From NCBI RefSeq assembly GCF_004355225.1, contig NZ_CP037933.1, positions 1,674,001-1,738,000 on the forward strand: a stretch of 64,000 bases of DNA. Direction: 5' to 3'. Numbering within the stretch: the first letter of the stretch is position 1; every line of letters begins with the position of its first letter. The stretch is from Flavobacterium nackdongense (lineage in GTDB: Bacteria > Bacteroidota > Bacteroidia > Flavobacteriales > Flavobacteriaceae). The notes under the pieces are model-generated. The model ran no database searches. It had not been told where the DNA came from and saw only the letters and a list, made by a program, of their open reading frames with translations. A program made the position numbers and the translations under genes. Below are positions 1 to 6,824 of the stretch, piece after piece.

Positions 1-1
1 C

Positions 2-424
2 GATTTGATTGTTGGAGCCGTATTAATTCCAGGAGCCAAAGCGCCTCACTTAATCACTCGCGATATGCTAAAATTAATGCACCCAGGAACTGTGGTAGTT
101 GATGTTGCGGTAGATCAAGGCGGTTGTATCGAAACTTGTACTCCAACAACCCACGAAAATCCAACATTCATCATCGATGATATCGTTCACTACTGTGTTG
201 CCAATATGCCAGGAGCCGTTCCTTATACTTCTACTTTGGCTCTAACTAATGCTACTTTACCTTATGCTTTGCAATTGGCCAACAAAGGATGGAAAAAAGC
301 GTGTGCTGAAAACGAAGAATTGAAAAAAGGACTCAACGTAGCCAACGGAAAAGTAGTTTATGAAGGAGTTGCCCAAGCTTGGGGATTGCCATTCGAAAAC
401 GTGGACAGCGTATTGCAGAACTAG
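2..424 (+). CDS. ald: Alanine dehydrogenase, C-terminal part (5' end outside window)
   Basis: This is the C-terminal 140 or so residues of an NAD-dependent alanine dehydrogenase, which interconverts alanine and pyruvate plus ammonia. The segment starting [15 protein letters not shown] and the following [12 protein letters not shown] are hallmark stretches of the NAD-binding domain of the Ald/PntA family. The frame is open to the window edge, so the real start lies upstream; an apparent TTG start at base 5 is only where the window cuts. The end fits the family (conserved [11 protein letters not shown] followed by about 75 residues). A terminator-like hairpin follows at 472-506. Confidence 0.93.
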   Translation, partial: DLIVGAVLIPGAKAPHLITRDMLKLMHPGTVVVDVAVDQGGCIETCTPTTHENPTFIIDDIVHYCVANMPGAVPYTSTLALTNATLPYALQLANKGWKKACAENEELKKGLNVANGKVVYEGVAQAWGLPFENVDSVLQN

Positions 425-471
425 TGAAGCCTATAATTTATTAATAGTAAGACTTAAATCTTATAAAATTC

Positions 472-506
472 AAAATCCGTCAAGTTGTATAACGAGACGG
501 ATTTTT
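472..506 (+). terminator. Intrinsic terminator after ald
   Basis: Inverted repeat AAAATCCGTC (472-481) and GACGGATTTT (496-505), running into a short T tract. It sits 48 bases after the ald stop codon. Confidence 0.7.
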
Positions 507-586
507 GTATTAAAATGCACAAGCTTGACACAGATTTTTTCACAAATTCCCACAGATTAATTTGTGAAATCTATTTCAAATAAGCA

Positions 587-1996
587 CTACTCTTTCTGTT
601 TAGTCATATAATACACTGGAATTCCTGTTAGCATAATCAAAACACCCCAGCCACAAGTCGAGAATTTAGTCAACAACAACGAAACACAAACAGCCGACGC
701 AATTACAATGTACAACAACGGTAAGAAAGGATAACCAAAAGCCTTATAAGGTCTATCGGCATCGGGCATTTTATTGCGTAGAATAAATATTCCATAGATT
801 GTCAATATGTAAAATATCAATACGATAATGATTACAAAATCGAGCAAATCACCATATTTTCCTGTCAAACACAAAACCGAAGCCCAAATACATTGTACCC
901 ACAAAGCATATTCTGGCACACTAGCTTCATTTAGGCTGGCCGCTTTCTTTAAAAACAAACCGTCTTTTGCCATTGTGTAATATACTCTGGCTCCAGCCAT
1001 TATTGCACCATTATTGCAGGCAAAAGTCGAAATCATAATCATTACTGCAATAATAATGGTGCCCATATCACCAAAAGTATATTGGGAAGCCACGACAGCA
1101 ACTCTATCAGATTTTGCAGTTGCTATTTCGTCCAACGGAATAACTGCAAGATACATCAAATTAGTCAAGACATAAATAATGGTCACTATAAAAGTGCCAA
1201 GAAACAAACTTAGCCCCACATTCCGCTTTGGATTTTTGATTTCGCCAGCAATAAAAGTAACACCAACCCAAGCATCACTTGAAAACAAAGAACCTACCAT
1301 CGCTGCCGAAATCCCGGTAATTAAAGCCGTCCCGCCAATTGGCATCCAAGAACCATTATCCACATTAAAGGAACGAGTATTCCAAGCATCAGCCCAGTTT
1401 GCATTCCAAATATCGGCTTTGGCAGCCAAAAGAAAACCAAAAACAATCAAACCAAACAAAGACAAAATCTTGATAATTGTTAAAACGGTTTGCATTATTT
1501 TACTTTTTTTTACTCCTCTACTATTAATGTATGTCAATAAAACAATCATTACTATTGAAACAATTTGAGCCGCATTGAGTTTGAAAGAGCCTATTTCACA
1601 AAGAATATTTTCATCGCTTAAAGGCGGTACTAAATAAGCTGCAAATTTTGAAAAACCTACACCTACTGCGGCAATCGTTCCTGTTTGAATAACAGCAAAA
1701 AAACTCCAACCATAGAGAAAAGCAATTAGTTTATTATAAGCTTCCTTGAGATACACATATTGCCCGCCTGCTTTGGGGAACATCGCACTCAACTCGCCAT
1801 AACTTACTGCAGCAATCATTGTGATTAATCCCGAAATCACCCAGATTAAAGTAAGCCATCCTGCCGAACCTACTTGTCTAGCGATGTCTGAGCTTACAAT
1901 AAATATTCCCGAACCAATCATCGAGCCCACCACGAGCATTGTTCCGTCTAGTAATCCGAGTTCTCTTTTAAAATGTTCTTCGTTGTTGTCTTGCAT
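587..1996 (-). CDS. APC-family amino acid permease
   Basis: A 469-aa inner-membrane transporter of the amino acid-polyamine-organocation superfamily. It has about twelve hydrophobic segments. The N-terminal LGLLDGTMLVVGSMIGSGIF matches the TM1 glycine signature (GSGIF) that unwinds at the substrate site, and AMFPKAGGQYVYLKEAY matches the conserved TM3 region of the LAT/YfnA-like branch. The substrate cannot be told from the sequence. It is transcribed alone, with a probable -7 element (TATCTTTA on the minus strand, 2021-2028) shortly upstream of the start. Confidence 0.88.
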   Translation of the reverse strand: MQDNNEEHFKRELGLLDGTMLVVGSMIGSGIFIVSSDIARQVGSAGWLTLIWVISGLITMIAAVSYGELSAMFPKAGGQYVYLKEAYNKLIAFLYGWSFFAVIQTGTIAAVGVGFSKFAAYLVPPLSDENILCEIGSFKLNAAQIVSIVMIVLLTYINSRGVKKSKIMQTVLTIIKILSLFGLIVFGFLLAAKADIWNANWADAWNTRSFNVDNGSWMPIGGTALITGISAAMVGSLFSSDAWVGVTFIAGEIKNPKRNVGLSLFLGTFIVTIIYVLTNLMYLAVIPLDEIATAKSDRVAVVASQYTFGDMGTIIIAVMIMISTFACNNGAIMAGARVYYTMAKDGLFLKKAASLNEASVPEYALWVQCIWASVLCLTGKYGDLLDFVIIIVLIFYILTIYGIFILRNKMPDADRPYKAFGYPFLPLLYIVIASAVCVSLLLTKFSTCGWGVLIMLTGIPVYYMTKQKE

Positions 1997-2076
1997 ATTA
2001 TTTTGGTTTTTTTGGTTGGCTAAAGATATACTTTTTTTGGAAATTTCAGAAAATAGATAAAAAAGCAGTTTTATTT

Positions 2077-2200
2077 GGGCGTGCCCCTTCGTGAAAAACT
2101 TCGGGTCGGGCTGTACGTTCTCGCTTTTTTATCAATTGCCACGGGTTTAAACCCGTGGCAATTGATAAAAAGAGCTCCACTGCCATCCCTCACGCGGTCC
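2077..2200. repeat. Palindromic intergenic element with a 46-bp perfect palindrome
   Basis: The core at 2126-2171 is a perfect palindrome with 23-bp arms meeting at 2148/2149 (central GGGTTTAAACCC). It is flanked by GC-rich stretches (GGGCGTGCCCC at 2078-2088 and CCCTCACGCGG at 2188-2198) that are partly complementary, so the whole could fold as one long hairpin. I know similar flanks with variable stems from intergenic repeats in other Flavobacteria. The element at 6649-6725 has the same plan. Confidence 0.75.
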
Positions 2201-2210
2201 AACACCACAA

Positions 2211-2241
2211 GATTTGACAACTTTTTGAAAGTTGTCAAATC
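2211..2241. repeat. Perfect hairpin upstream of rnhB
   Basis: Arms GATTTGACAACTTT (2211-2224) and AAAGTTGTCAAATC (2228-2241) pair perfectly around a TTG loop. It lies 53 bp before the rnhB start. It may be a small repeat or a leader structure; there is no T tract on the rnhB side to make a clear terminator. Confidence 0.6.
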
Positions 2242-2294
2242 TAAAACCTACTATTTCGCAAAAAATGTTAATATTTGTCTTCAAATAGTTCCAA

Positions 2295-2993
2295 ATGCTG
2301 CATACAAATTTTTCGAATCGCATTCTAGAAGCCGGTACCGACGAGGCCGGTCGCGGTTGTTTGGCTGGTCCCGTTACGGCGGCAGCTGTGATCCTGTCCC
2401 CAACCCTCTCCAAAGGAGAGGGAGCTAAAACGGATGTTATAAAATTTCTATTAGAACAACTAAACGACAGCAAACAACTGTCTGAAAAAATCCGAGAAAA
2501 ACTCCGTCCCATTATCGAAGAATACGCTGTTTCGTTTGCTGTAACGCATTTGCATCCGAAAGAAATTGACGAAATCAATATCCTGAATGCCTCGATGAAA
2601 GGAATGCAGGAATCTATTTTGAAATTAAACACCACTCCCGAGTTCATAATCGTGGATGGCAATCGCGCTTTGAATGCTAAATTGGGTTTAAAAAACAGTT
2701 TTGGAAAACAATTTACAAAAGAAGAAATCGAATTTTTGAAATCGATTCCCAACCAAAGTATTATAAAAGGCGATTCGAAATATTTGAGTATTGCTGCCGC
2801 TTCCGTTTTGGCAAAAACCTATCGCGACGAATATATGAACGCTATTCACGAGGAATTCCCGATGTACAATTGGAAGAAAAACAAAGGCTATCCTACTATG
2901 GAACATCGTGAAGCCATCCGAAAATACGGCACTACCAAATACCACCGAATGAGTTTCAGATTGTTGCCCGAGCAGTTGAAATTGGAGATTTAG
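2295..2993 (+). CDS. rnhB: Ribonuclease HII
   Basis: A 232-aa RNase HII, which cleaves the RNA strand of RNA-DNA hybrids and removes single ribonucleotides from DNA. The active-site acidic residues are visible: D16-E17 in [10 protein letters not shown]121 in IIVDGNRAL, and D160/D178 in KGDSKYLS and YRDEYM. The start at 2295 leaves the usual short N-terminal extension before the first Asp. Residues 35-47 ([13 protein letters not shown]) are an unusual insert after the first beta strand. They are encoded by a palindromic repeat (2398-2424) and look like an in-frame insertion that spared all catalytic residues. A 201-aa frame on the opposite strand is a shadow. Confidence 0.95.
   Translation: MLHTNFSNRILEAGTDEAGRGCLAGPVTAAAVILSPTLSKGEGAKTDVIKFLLEQLNDSKQLSEKIREKLRPIIEEYAVSFAVTHLHPKEIDEINILNASMKGMQESILKLNTTPEFIIVDGNRALNAKLGLKNSFGKQFTKEEIEFLKSIPNQSIIKGDSKYLSIAAASVLAKTYRDEYMNAIHEEFPMYNWKKNKGYPTMEHREAIRKYGTTKYHRMSFRLLPEQLKLEI
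2398..2424. repeat. In-frame palindromic repeat inside rnhB
   Basis: CCCTCTCC (2404-2411) and GGAGAGGG (2415-2422) flank AAA and form a perfect hairpin within codons 35-42 of rnhB. The layout (CCC-rich arm, AAA or TTC loop, complementary arm, flanked by CCAA or TTGG) matches the elements at 16941-16964 and at 52950-53068. Confidence 0.7.
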
Positions 2994-3041
2994 GTTGTTT
3001 TTTAATAAAAATTCTTTTGATGATTTGTAAAGAATTATTTA

Positions 3042-3049
3042 TATATTTG
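3042..3049 (+). promoter_or_regulatory. Candidate -7 promoter element for the 3194 gene
   Basis: TATATTTG matches the Bacteroidota -7 consensus TAnnTTTG, with a TTTG 22 bp upstream (3016-3019). It is 145 bp before the coding start, with a partly palindromic stretch in between (CGCATAAA near 3073 and TTTATGCG near 3133). Confidence 0.4.
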
Positions 3050-3193
3050 TGTTGCATAAATTAAAAATTATCCGCATAAATACTAGTAAAAACTTGCGCA
3101 TAACATACCCATTTGGAATAAAAACTGGTAATTTTATGCGTATATAATGTAGTTGGCAAACAGTTTGAAAAAACGAAAGAAACAAACAAAGGA

Positions 3194-3802
3194 ATGAAGT
3201 TTCAAAAAAAAGATAAACTAGGTCTAATATTTACAACTATATTTTTACTCATTATTACGTTGTCAATATTTATTGATATAAACAAATACATTCCAAATTT
3301 CAGTGAATGTTTACCTCTTTTTATACCGTTTTTATATATTATTGATATTTTTGAATCCATTAGATATTCAAAAAACAAACCTGAAAACGAAATCAGAATA
3401 AAAAGTAATAACGATAATTATTATAGTATTATACCTTTCATTTTCGGTGTAATTTATTGTTTTTTTTCAATAATATTTTTCTTTATAACCGAAAATGAAA
3501 AATTATTATCTGTACTTTATTTTATATCAGGATTGATTTTTATTTTTAAGGGTTTAATTTTTATTCCATCAGTATTAGTTAAAAATGATAACGGAAAGTT
3601 GTATTTAGAAAACGGAAAAGAAATAAATAGTTTTGAAATTGAACATATTGAAAGTATAGTATTATCCGAAAGTGATATTAGATTAAACCTTCATAATAAT
3701 AAAAAGTATATTTTTTCACATCTTGAATTAAACGCCACTGAAATCGAAAAGACAACTATTTTTATTAAAAAGTACTTTAACATAAGTATTGAACATAAAT
3801 AA
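3194..3802 (+). CDS. Hypothetical membrane protein with soluble C-terminal domain
   Basis: I do not recognise this 202-aa protein. Four hydrophobic segments lie at about residues 10-30, 38-55, 75-97 and 103-128. They are followed by a charged 75-residue tail of alternating beta-like pattern (KLYLENGKEINSFEIEHIES), reminiscent of the PH-like domains of small Bacteroidota membrane proteins; that resemblance is only an inference. Codon use is very AT-rich. It is the first of three unrelated orphan genes (3194, 3952, 5054) in one orientation, separated by different inverted-repeat elements, so it may be part of an accessory cassette. Confidence 0.6.
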   Translation: MKFQKKDKLGLIFTTIFLLIITLSIFIDINKYIPNFSECLPLFIPFLYIIDIFESIRYSKNKPENEIRIKSNNDNYYSIIPFIFGVIYCFFSIIFFFITENEKLLSVLYFISGLIFIFKGLIFIPSVLVKNDNGKLYLENGKEINSFEIEHIESIVLSESDIRLNLHNNKKYIFSHLELNATEIEKTTIFIKKYFNISIEHK

Positions 3803-3810
3803 AACCGATT

Positions 3811-3943
3811 TGCCAACAGCTACTACAACGGATTTGGGCAATTGGCTTAATGGAAAGTTGGTTTTGTATTTGGGAATATTTGGCAAATCCGAAAATAGAG
3901 CTTAATTTAGTCCCAAACCCGCTGTAGTAGCGGGACGTTTGCA
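3811..3943. repeat. Imperfect inverted-repeat element between orphan genes
   Basis: The arms 3819-3838 (GCTACTACAACGGATTTGGG) and 3912-3931 pair at 18 of 20 positions. The outer edges are TGCCAAC (3811-3817) and GTTTGCA (3937-3943). GTTGGCA, the exact complement of the left edge, occurs at 3152-3158 before the preceding gene. Size and layout resemble integron attC-type recombination sites, but no integrase is visible, so this is a comparison and not an identification. Confidence 0.65.
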
Positions 3944-3951
3944 GTAATTTT

Positions 3952-4833
3952 ATGAAAAACCTAACAACCATATTTTTATTAGTAATATCATTTATTGCTC
4001 AATCTCAAAGTATTGAAAAAAAGCAATTAGATATTGCATATAAAACTAATTCAAAAGAATTACTTAAAGAATTTTTCTTGAAATGGGAAAATGATATAAA
4101 GCCTTTATCAAAAGAAGAAGAAAATATTCTAAATGACACTTTGAAGCAAGTTTATAATGCATATATTGAATTCTATAATCCAAGTCGAATACAAAAACTT
4201 GGCGGTTCAGAATTTGGAAATAAAATTTATAAAAAAGTAAAATATTATGTTGTTCAAAATAGATTGAAAATATTTTTTACGGACAAAATATATTATTCAA
4301 AAAAAGAAGTTGAACAATATATTCCTTTAAGAATATCCCAAAGTAAATTGTCAGATTCTATAAAGCAAAATTTACTAAAAAAGAACAATGGAAAATTATC
4401 TGAAAGAGTTATTGAAAGATACAATCCAAACAACATAAGATTTGAAAATCTAAAGTTTATAAAAAGGGATTCAATACTTAATTTTAGACCAAAAATCAAT
4501 ATTAGAAGTAGAAAAATTGTCTTTTTAAATAACAATTACGAAAAAGAAATTAGTCTTTTTTTAAGTGATTCTACAGACACAAAAATTTCGCCCAATGATG
4601 AAAAGGAAAATAGAAAAAAGTTCATCGAAAATTATATAAAAATATATGATGGACATTGGGGAGGATATTGGCAATTAACAACTTATCCAGAAGCTTATTC
4701 AATCATATTTGACAAGAAAATGAATTATGCTAAAATTTATTTTAGAATGATTTATCAAGGTGGAGAAGCAATATTAAAAAATGAAAATGGCAAATGGAAA
4801 CTAATTGAATCGAAATTAACTTGGATTGAATGA
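3952..4833 (+). CDS. Hypothetical secreted protein
   Basis: A 293-aa protein with an N-terminal signal peptide (hydrophobic NLTTIFLLVISFIAQSQS, likely cut after QSQS). The middle is lysine-rich and largely helical. The C-terminus has an aromatic segment (YDGHWGGYWQLTTYP) and ends in NGKWKLIESKLTWIE. The last 15 residues match the end of the protein at 5054 (NGKWKIVDSWRTWIS), which suggests a shared C-terminal fold of the kind used in small Bacteroidota periplasmic proteins. I can assign no function. It begins 8 bp after the repeat element that ends at 3943. Confidence 0.6.
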   Translation: MKNLTTIFLLVISFIAQSQSIEKKQLDIAYKTNSKELLKEFFLKWENDIKPLSKEEENILNDTLKQVYNAYIEFYNPSRIQKLGGSEFGNKIYKKVKYYVVQNRLKIFFTDKIYYSKKEVEQYIPLRISQSKLSDSIKQNLLKKNNGKLSERVIERYNPNNIRFENLKFIKRDSILNFRPKINIRSRKIVFLNNNYEKEISLFLSDSTDTKISPNDEKENRKKFIENYIKIYDGHWGGYWQLTTYPEAYSIIFDKKMNYAKIYFRMIYQGGEAILKNENGKWKLIESKLTWIE

Positions 4834-4871
4834 AAAAACTACCCCGCTAGCACTCGTTTGTCCACGTTCTC

Positions 4872-5026
4872 TGGTGCTCGATTGCATCGAGTACCTACAT
4901 AAATTAAAAGACAAAAAACGTAGCGTTTGCAACGCGGTTAATAAAAAAACAAGTGAAAAGAGCCGCGTTGCAAACGCTTTATTCAGTTTATAAAAGTAAG
5001 CAGGTACTCGATGCAATCGAGCACCA
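4872..5026. repeat. Nested double inverted repeat
   Basis: Outer arms 4872-4896 and 5002-5026 are perfect 25-bp reverse complements. Each contains its own palindrome, CTCGATTGCATCGAG on the left arm. Inner arms AGCGTTTGCAACGCGG (4922-4937) and CCGCGTTGCAAACGCT (4963-4978) are perfect 16-bp complements. It fills the space between two orphan secreted-protein genes and holds no gene. Confidence 0.8.
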
Positions 5027-5053
5027 GATTAGGAACGTTAAAAATCCGACAAA

Positions 5054-5668
5054 ATGAGAAATACAATTTTACTTTTTGCTTTCATTTCTATTTTGAGTTG
5101 CAAAAATTCTAACGTGGAAACCGATTTTGAAGATTCAAAAATTAAAGATATTAATCAAATTGTTGAAACAATAATTATTGAAGACACTTTAGAAGTTTTG
5201 AAAAATGGGAAAGATTCAAGAATGCTTTGTGAAGAATTGACCAAATTAAGAATTTATATTCCTGAAAAAACTAAAAAAGGTGAAATCTCTCAGCCACCGC
5301 CACCTCCATTTGGGAATGTTTCAATAGAAAGTTTGCTACATTATGGAAAAATAGGTTTTTTTAATGTTAAAGATTCGTTGACTCTGGTCAATCAAAATTC
5401 AAATCCTCAAATATTTAAAATTGACAAAGTTCTTTTTGATAAATTTAATTTAACAACAAGAGAAAAAGAAATTGGTAAAAAGAATACCAAAGAATCATTT
5501 GATTTTTACGAAATAACTATCCCCATTTTTTCTTTAGATAATAAAAAAGCATATGTAGAATTGAGCCATTATTGTGGACGTCTATGTGGAAGTGGAAAAT
5601 CTATTTATTTGGAAAAAATTAATGGAAAATGGAAAATAGTTGACTCTTGGAGAACTTGGATAAGTTAA
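5054..5668 (+). CDS. Hypothetical lipoprotein
   Basis: A 204-aa predicted lipoprotein: the N-terminus RNTILLFAFISILSCKNSN has a lipobox (ILSC) with Cys at about residue 16. A proline run (QPPPPPFG) follows near residue 75. The C-terminus holds AYVELSHYCGRLCGSGKSIY, with a CxxxC pair, and ends in NGKWKIVDSWRTWIS, matching the end of the 3952 protein. The function is unknown; small Bacteroidota proteins with this ending are generally exported. It lies between the nested repeat ending at 5026 and lipB. Confidence 0.6.
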   Translation: MRNTILLFAFISILSCKNSNVETDFEDSKIKDINQIVETIIIEDTLEVLKNGKDSRMLCEELTKLRIYIPEKTKKGEISQPPPPPFGNVSIESLLHYGKIGFFNVKDSLTLVNQNSNPQIFKIDKVLFDKFNLTTREKEIGKKNTKESFDFYEITIPIFSLDNKKAYVELSHYCGRLCGSGKSIYLEKINGKWKIVDSWRTWIS

Positions 5669-5778
5669 GAAAAACAACCACAAACAGCAAGAGTTTCGTT
5701 GCGTGTGCAGCGAGAACAATGAATTATTAATCCCCGAATAAATCAGTGACAATCTGTTCAATCCGTGTCATCTGTGGC

Positions 5779-6483
5779 CTATTTTGTCACAAACTCTGCT
5801 TCAAATAATTGAGTGAAATGTTTCAGAATTTTTGCTTTCACTTCGGCTTCATCGACTTTTTCTACACCGAGCTCTACGTTTAGGGAAGTTACCGCTTTGC
5901 CACGAATTCCACAAGGAATAATGTTGTCGAAATAACCCAAATCTACGTTTACATTTAAGGCAAAACCGTGCATCGTTACCCAACGAGAAGCACGAACACC
6001 CATAGCACAAATTTTTCTCGCAAATGGTGTTCCCAGTCCGAGCCAAACGCCTGTTTCGCCTTCGCTTCGTCCGCATTCCAATCCGTATTCTTGCAAAGTC
6101 AGGATGATAGATTCTTCAAGAAAACGCAGGTATTTATGAATATCTGTAAAGAAATTTTCCAAGTCTAAAATAGGATAACCCACGATTTGTCCGGGACCGT
6201 GATAGGTAATATCGCCACCACGATTGATTTTGTAGAAAGTCGCGCCTTTGGCTTCGAGTTGTTTTTCGTTGAGCAATAAATTTTCCAAGTCACCACTTTT
6301 CCCCAGCGTATAAACGTGAGGATGCTCAACTAAAAGCAGGAAGTTGGGAGTTGGAAGTTGGGAGTTAGAATTTCGGTTTTGGATTTTCAAATCGACAATG
6401 CCTTTGAATAATTCTTCTTGGTATTCCCAAGTAGTTTTATAATCTTGGAGTCCTAAATCTTGCAGTTGGATGGTTTTGTTCAT
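5779..6483 (-). CDS. lipB: Lipoyl(octanoyl) transferase LipB
   Basis: A 234-aa LipB, which transfers the octanoyl group from acyl carrier protein to lipoyl domains in the first step of lipoate synthesis. Family motifs are clear: HPHVYTLGKSG, RGGDITYHGPGQIVGYPI, and KICAMGVRASRWVTMHG with the catalytic lysine. The acyl-accepting cysteine is in IIPCGIRGKAVTS. Residues about 37-46 (NRNSNSQLPTPN) are extra compared with the family. They are encoded by a short degenerate tandem repeat (GTTGGGAGTTGGAAG) that appears to have been inserted in frame ahead of the HPHV motif. It is transcribed alone from a promoter at 6501-6508. Confidence 0.95.
   Translation of the reverse strand: MNKTIQLQDLGLQDYKTTWEYQEELFKGIVDLKIQNRNSNSQLPTPNFLLLVEHPHVYTLGKSGDLENLLLNEKQLEAKGATFYKINRGGDITYHGPGQIVGYPILDLENFFTDIHKYLRFLEESIILTLQEYGLECGRSEGETGVWLGLGTPFARKICAMGVRASRWVTMHGFALNVNVDLGYFDNIIPCGIRGKAVTSLNVELGVEKVDEAEVKAKILKHFTQLFEAEFVTK
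6336..6378. repeat. Degenerate simple repeat inside lipB
   Basis: About five imperfect copies of a 7-mer such as AGTTGGG/AGTTGGA (6340-6367). It is translated in lipB as a Ser/Asn/Pro-rich insert. It is the same class of low-complexity repeat as those around 43113-43150 and 50582-50690. Confidence 0.6.
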
Positions 6484-6500
6484 TGCCTTATTTTGAATTG

Positions 6501-6508
6501 CAAAGTTA
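6501..6508 (-). promoter_or_regulatory. -7 promoter element of lipB
   Basis: CAAAGTTA on the plus strand reads TAACTTTG on the minus strand, a perfect TAnnTTTG. It ends 17 bp before the lipB ATG, leaving a short leader. Confidence 0.6.
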
Positions 6509-6648
6509 CAAAGGATAGATTTAAGATTAATGATTAACGAATGTTGATTTTTGATTTAATAGATAAGACGCAAATACAACGGATTGGCACGGATTTAAAT
6601 TATTGGTATTTTTTTGGAAAGGTTTTATGAAAAACAAAAAGTTGTCGC

Positions 6649-6725
6649 TTAGCCCCGATAGTAGCGGCATCCTTTTGTGCCGGTGTTCGGCACAAAAGAT
6701 AGAGCGAATAGCGGGACGACTGCCT
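6649..6725. repeat. Hairpin intergenic element between lipB and lysS
   Basis: A perfect 11-bp stem (CTTTTGTGCCG 6672-6682 with CGGCACAAAAG 6688-6698, loop GTGTT) sits between the flanks AGCCCCGATAGTAGCGGCAT and GAGCGAATAGCGGGACGAC. I know flanks of this kind with variable stems as a frequent intergenic repeat or structured RNA-like element in Flavobacteriia; the Flavo-1 RNA motif is one name to test. The remaining 341-bp gap holds only promoters. Confidence 0.7.
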
Positions 6726-6794
6726 ATTGAAAAATCCATATTTCTGCTCCTGAAAATTCTGAAATCTGCTTTCTGAAATCTGCAATCTATTTGT

Positions 6795-6802
6795 TATCTT
6801 TG
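6795..6802 (+). promoter_or_regulatory. -7 promoter element of lysS
   Basis: TATCTTTG is a perfect match to TAnnTTTG. It ends 22 bp before the lysS ATG. Confidence 0.65.
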
Positions 6803-6824
6803 CACTCTTAAAAATCAGAATCCA

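Noticed and set aside
2147..2752. 201-codon frame on the minus strand over rnhB
   Set aside because: It is antisense to a gene with all catalytic motifs and shows no motif or start context of its own.
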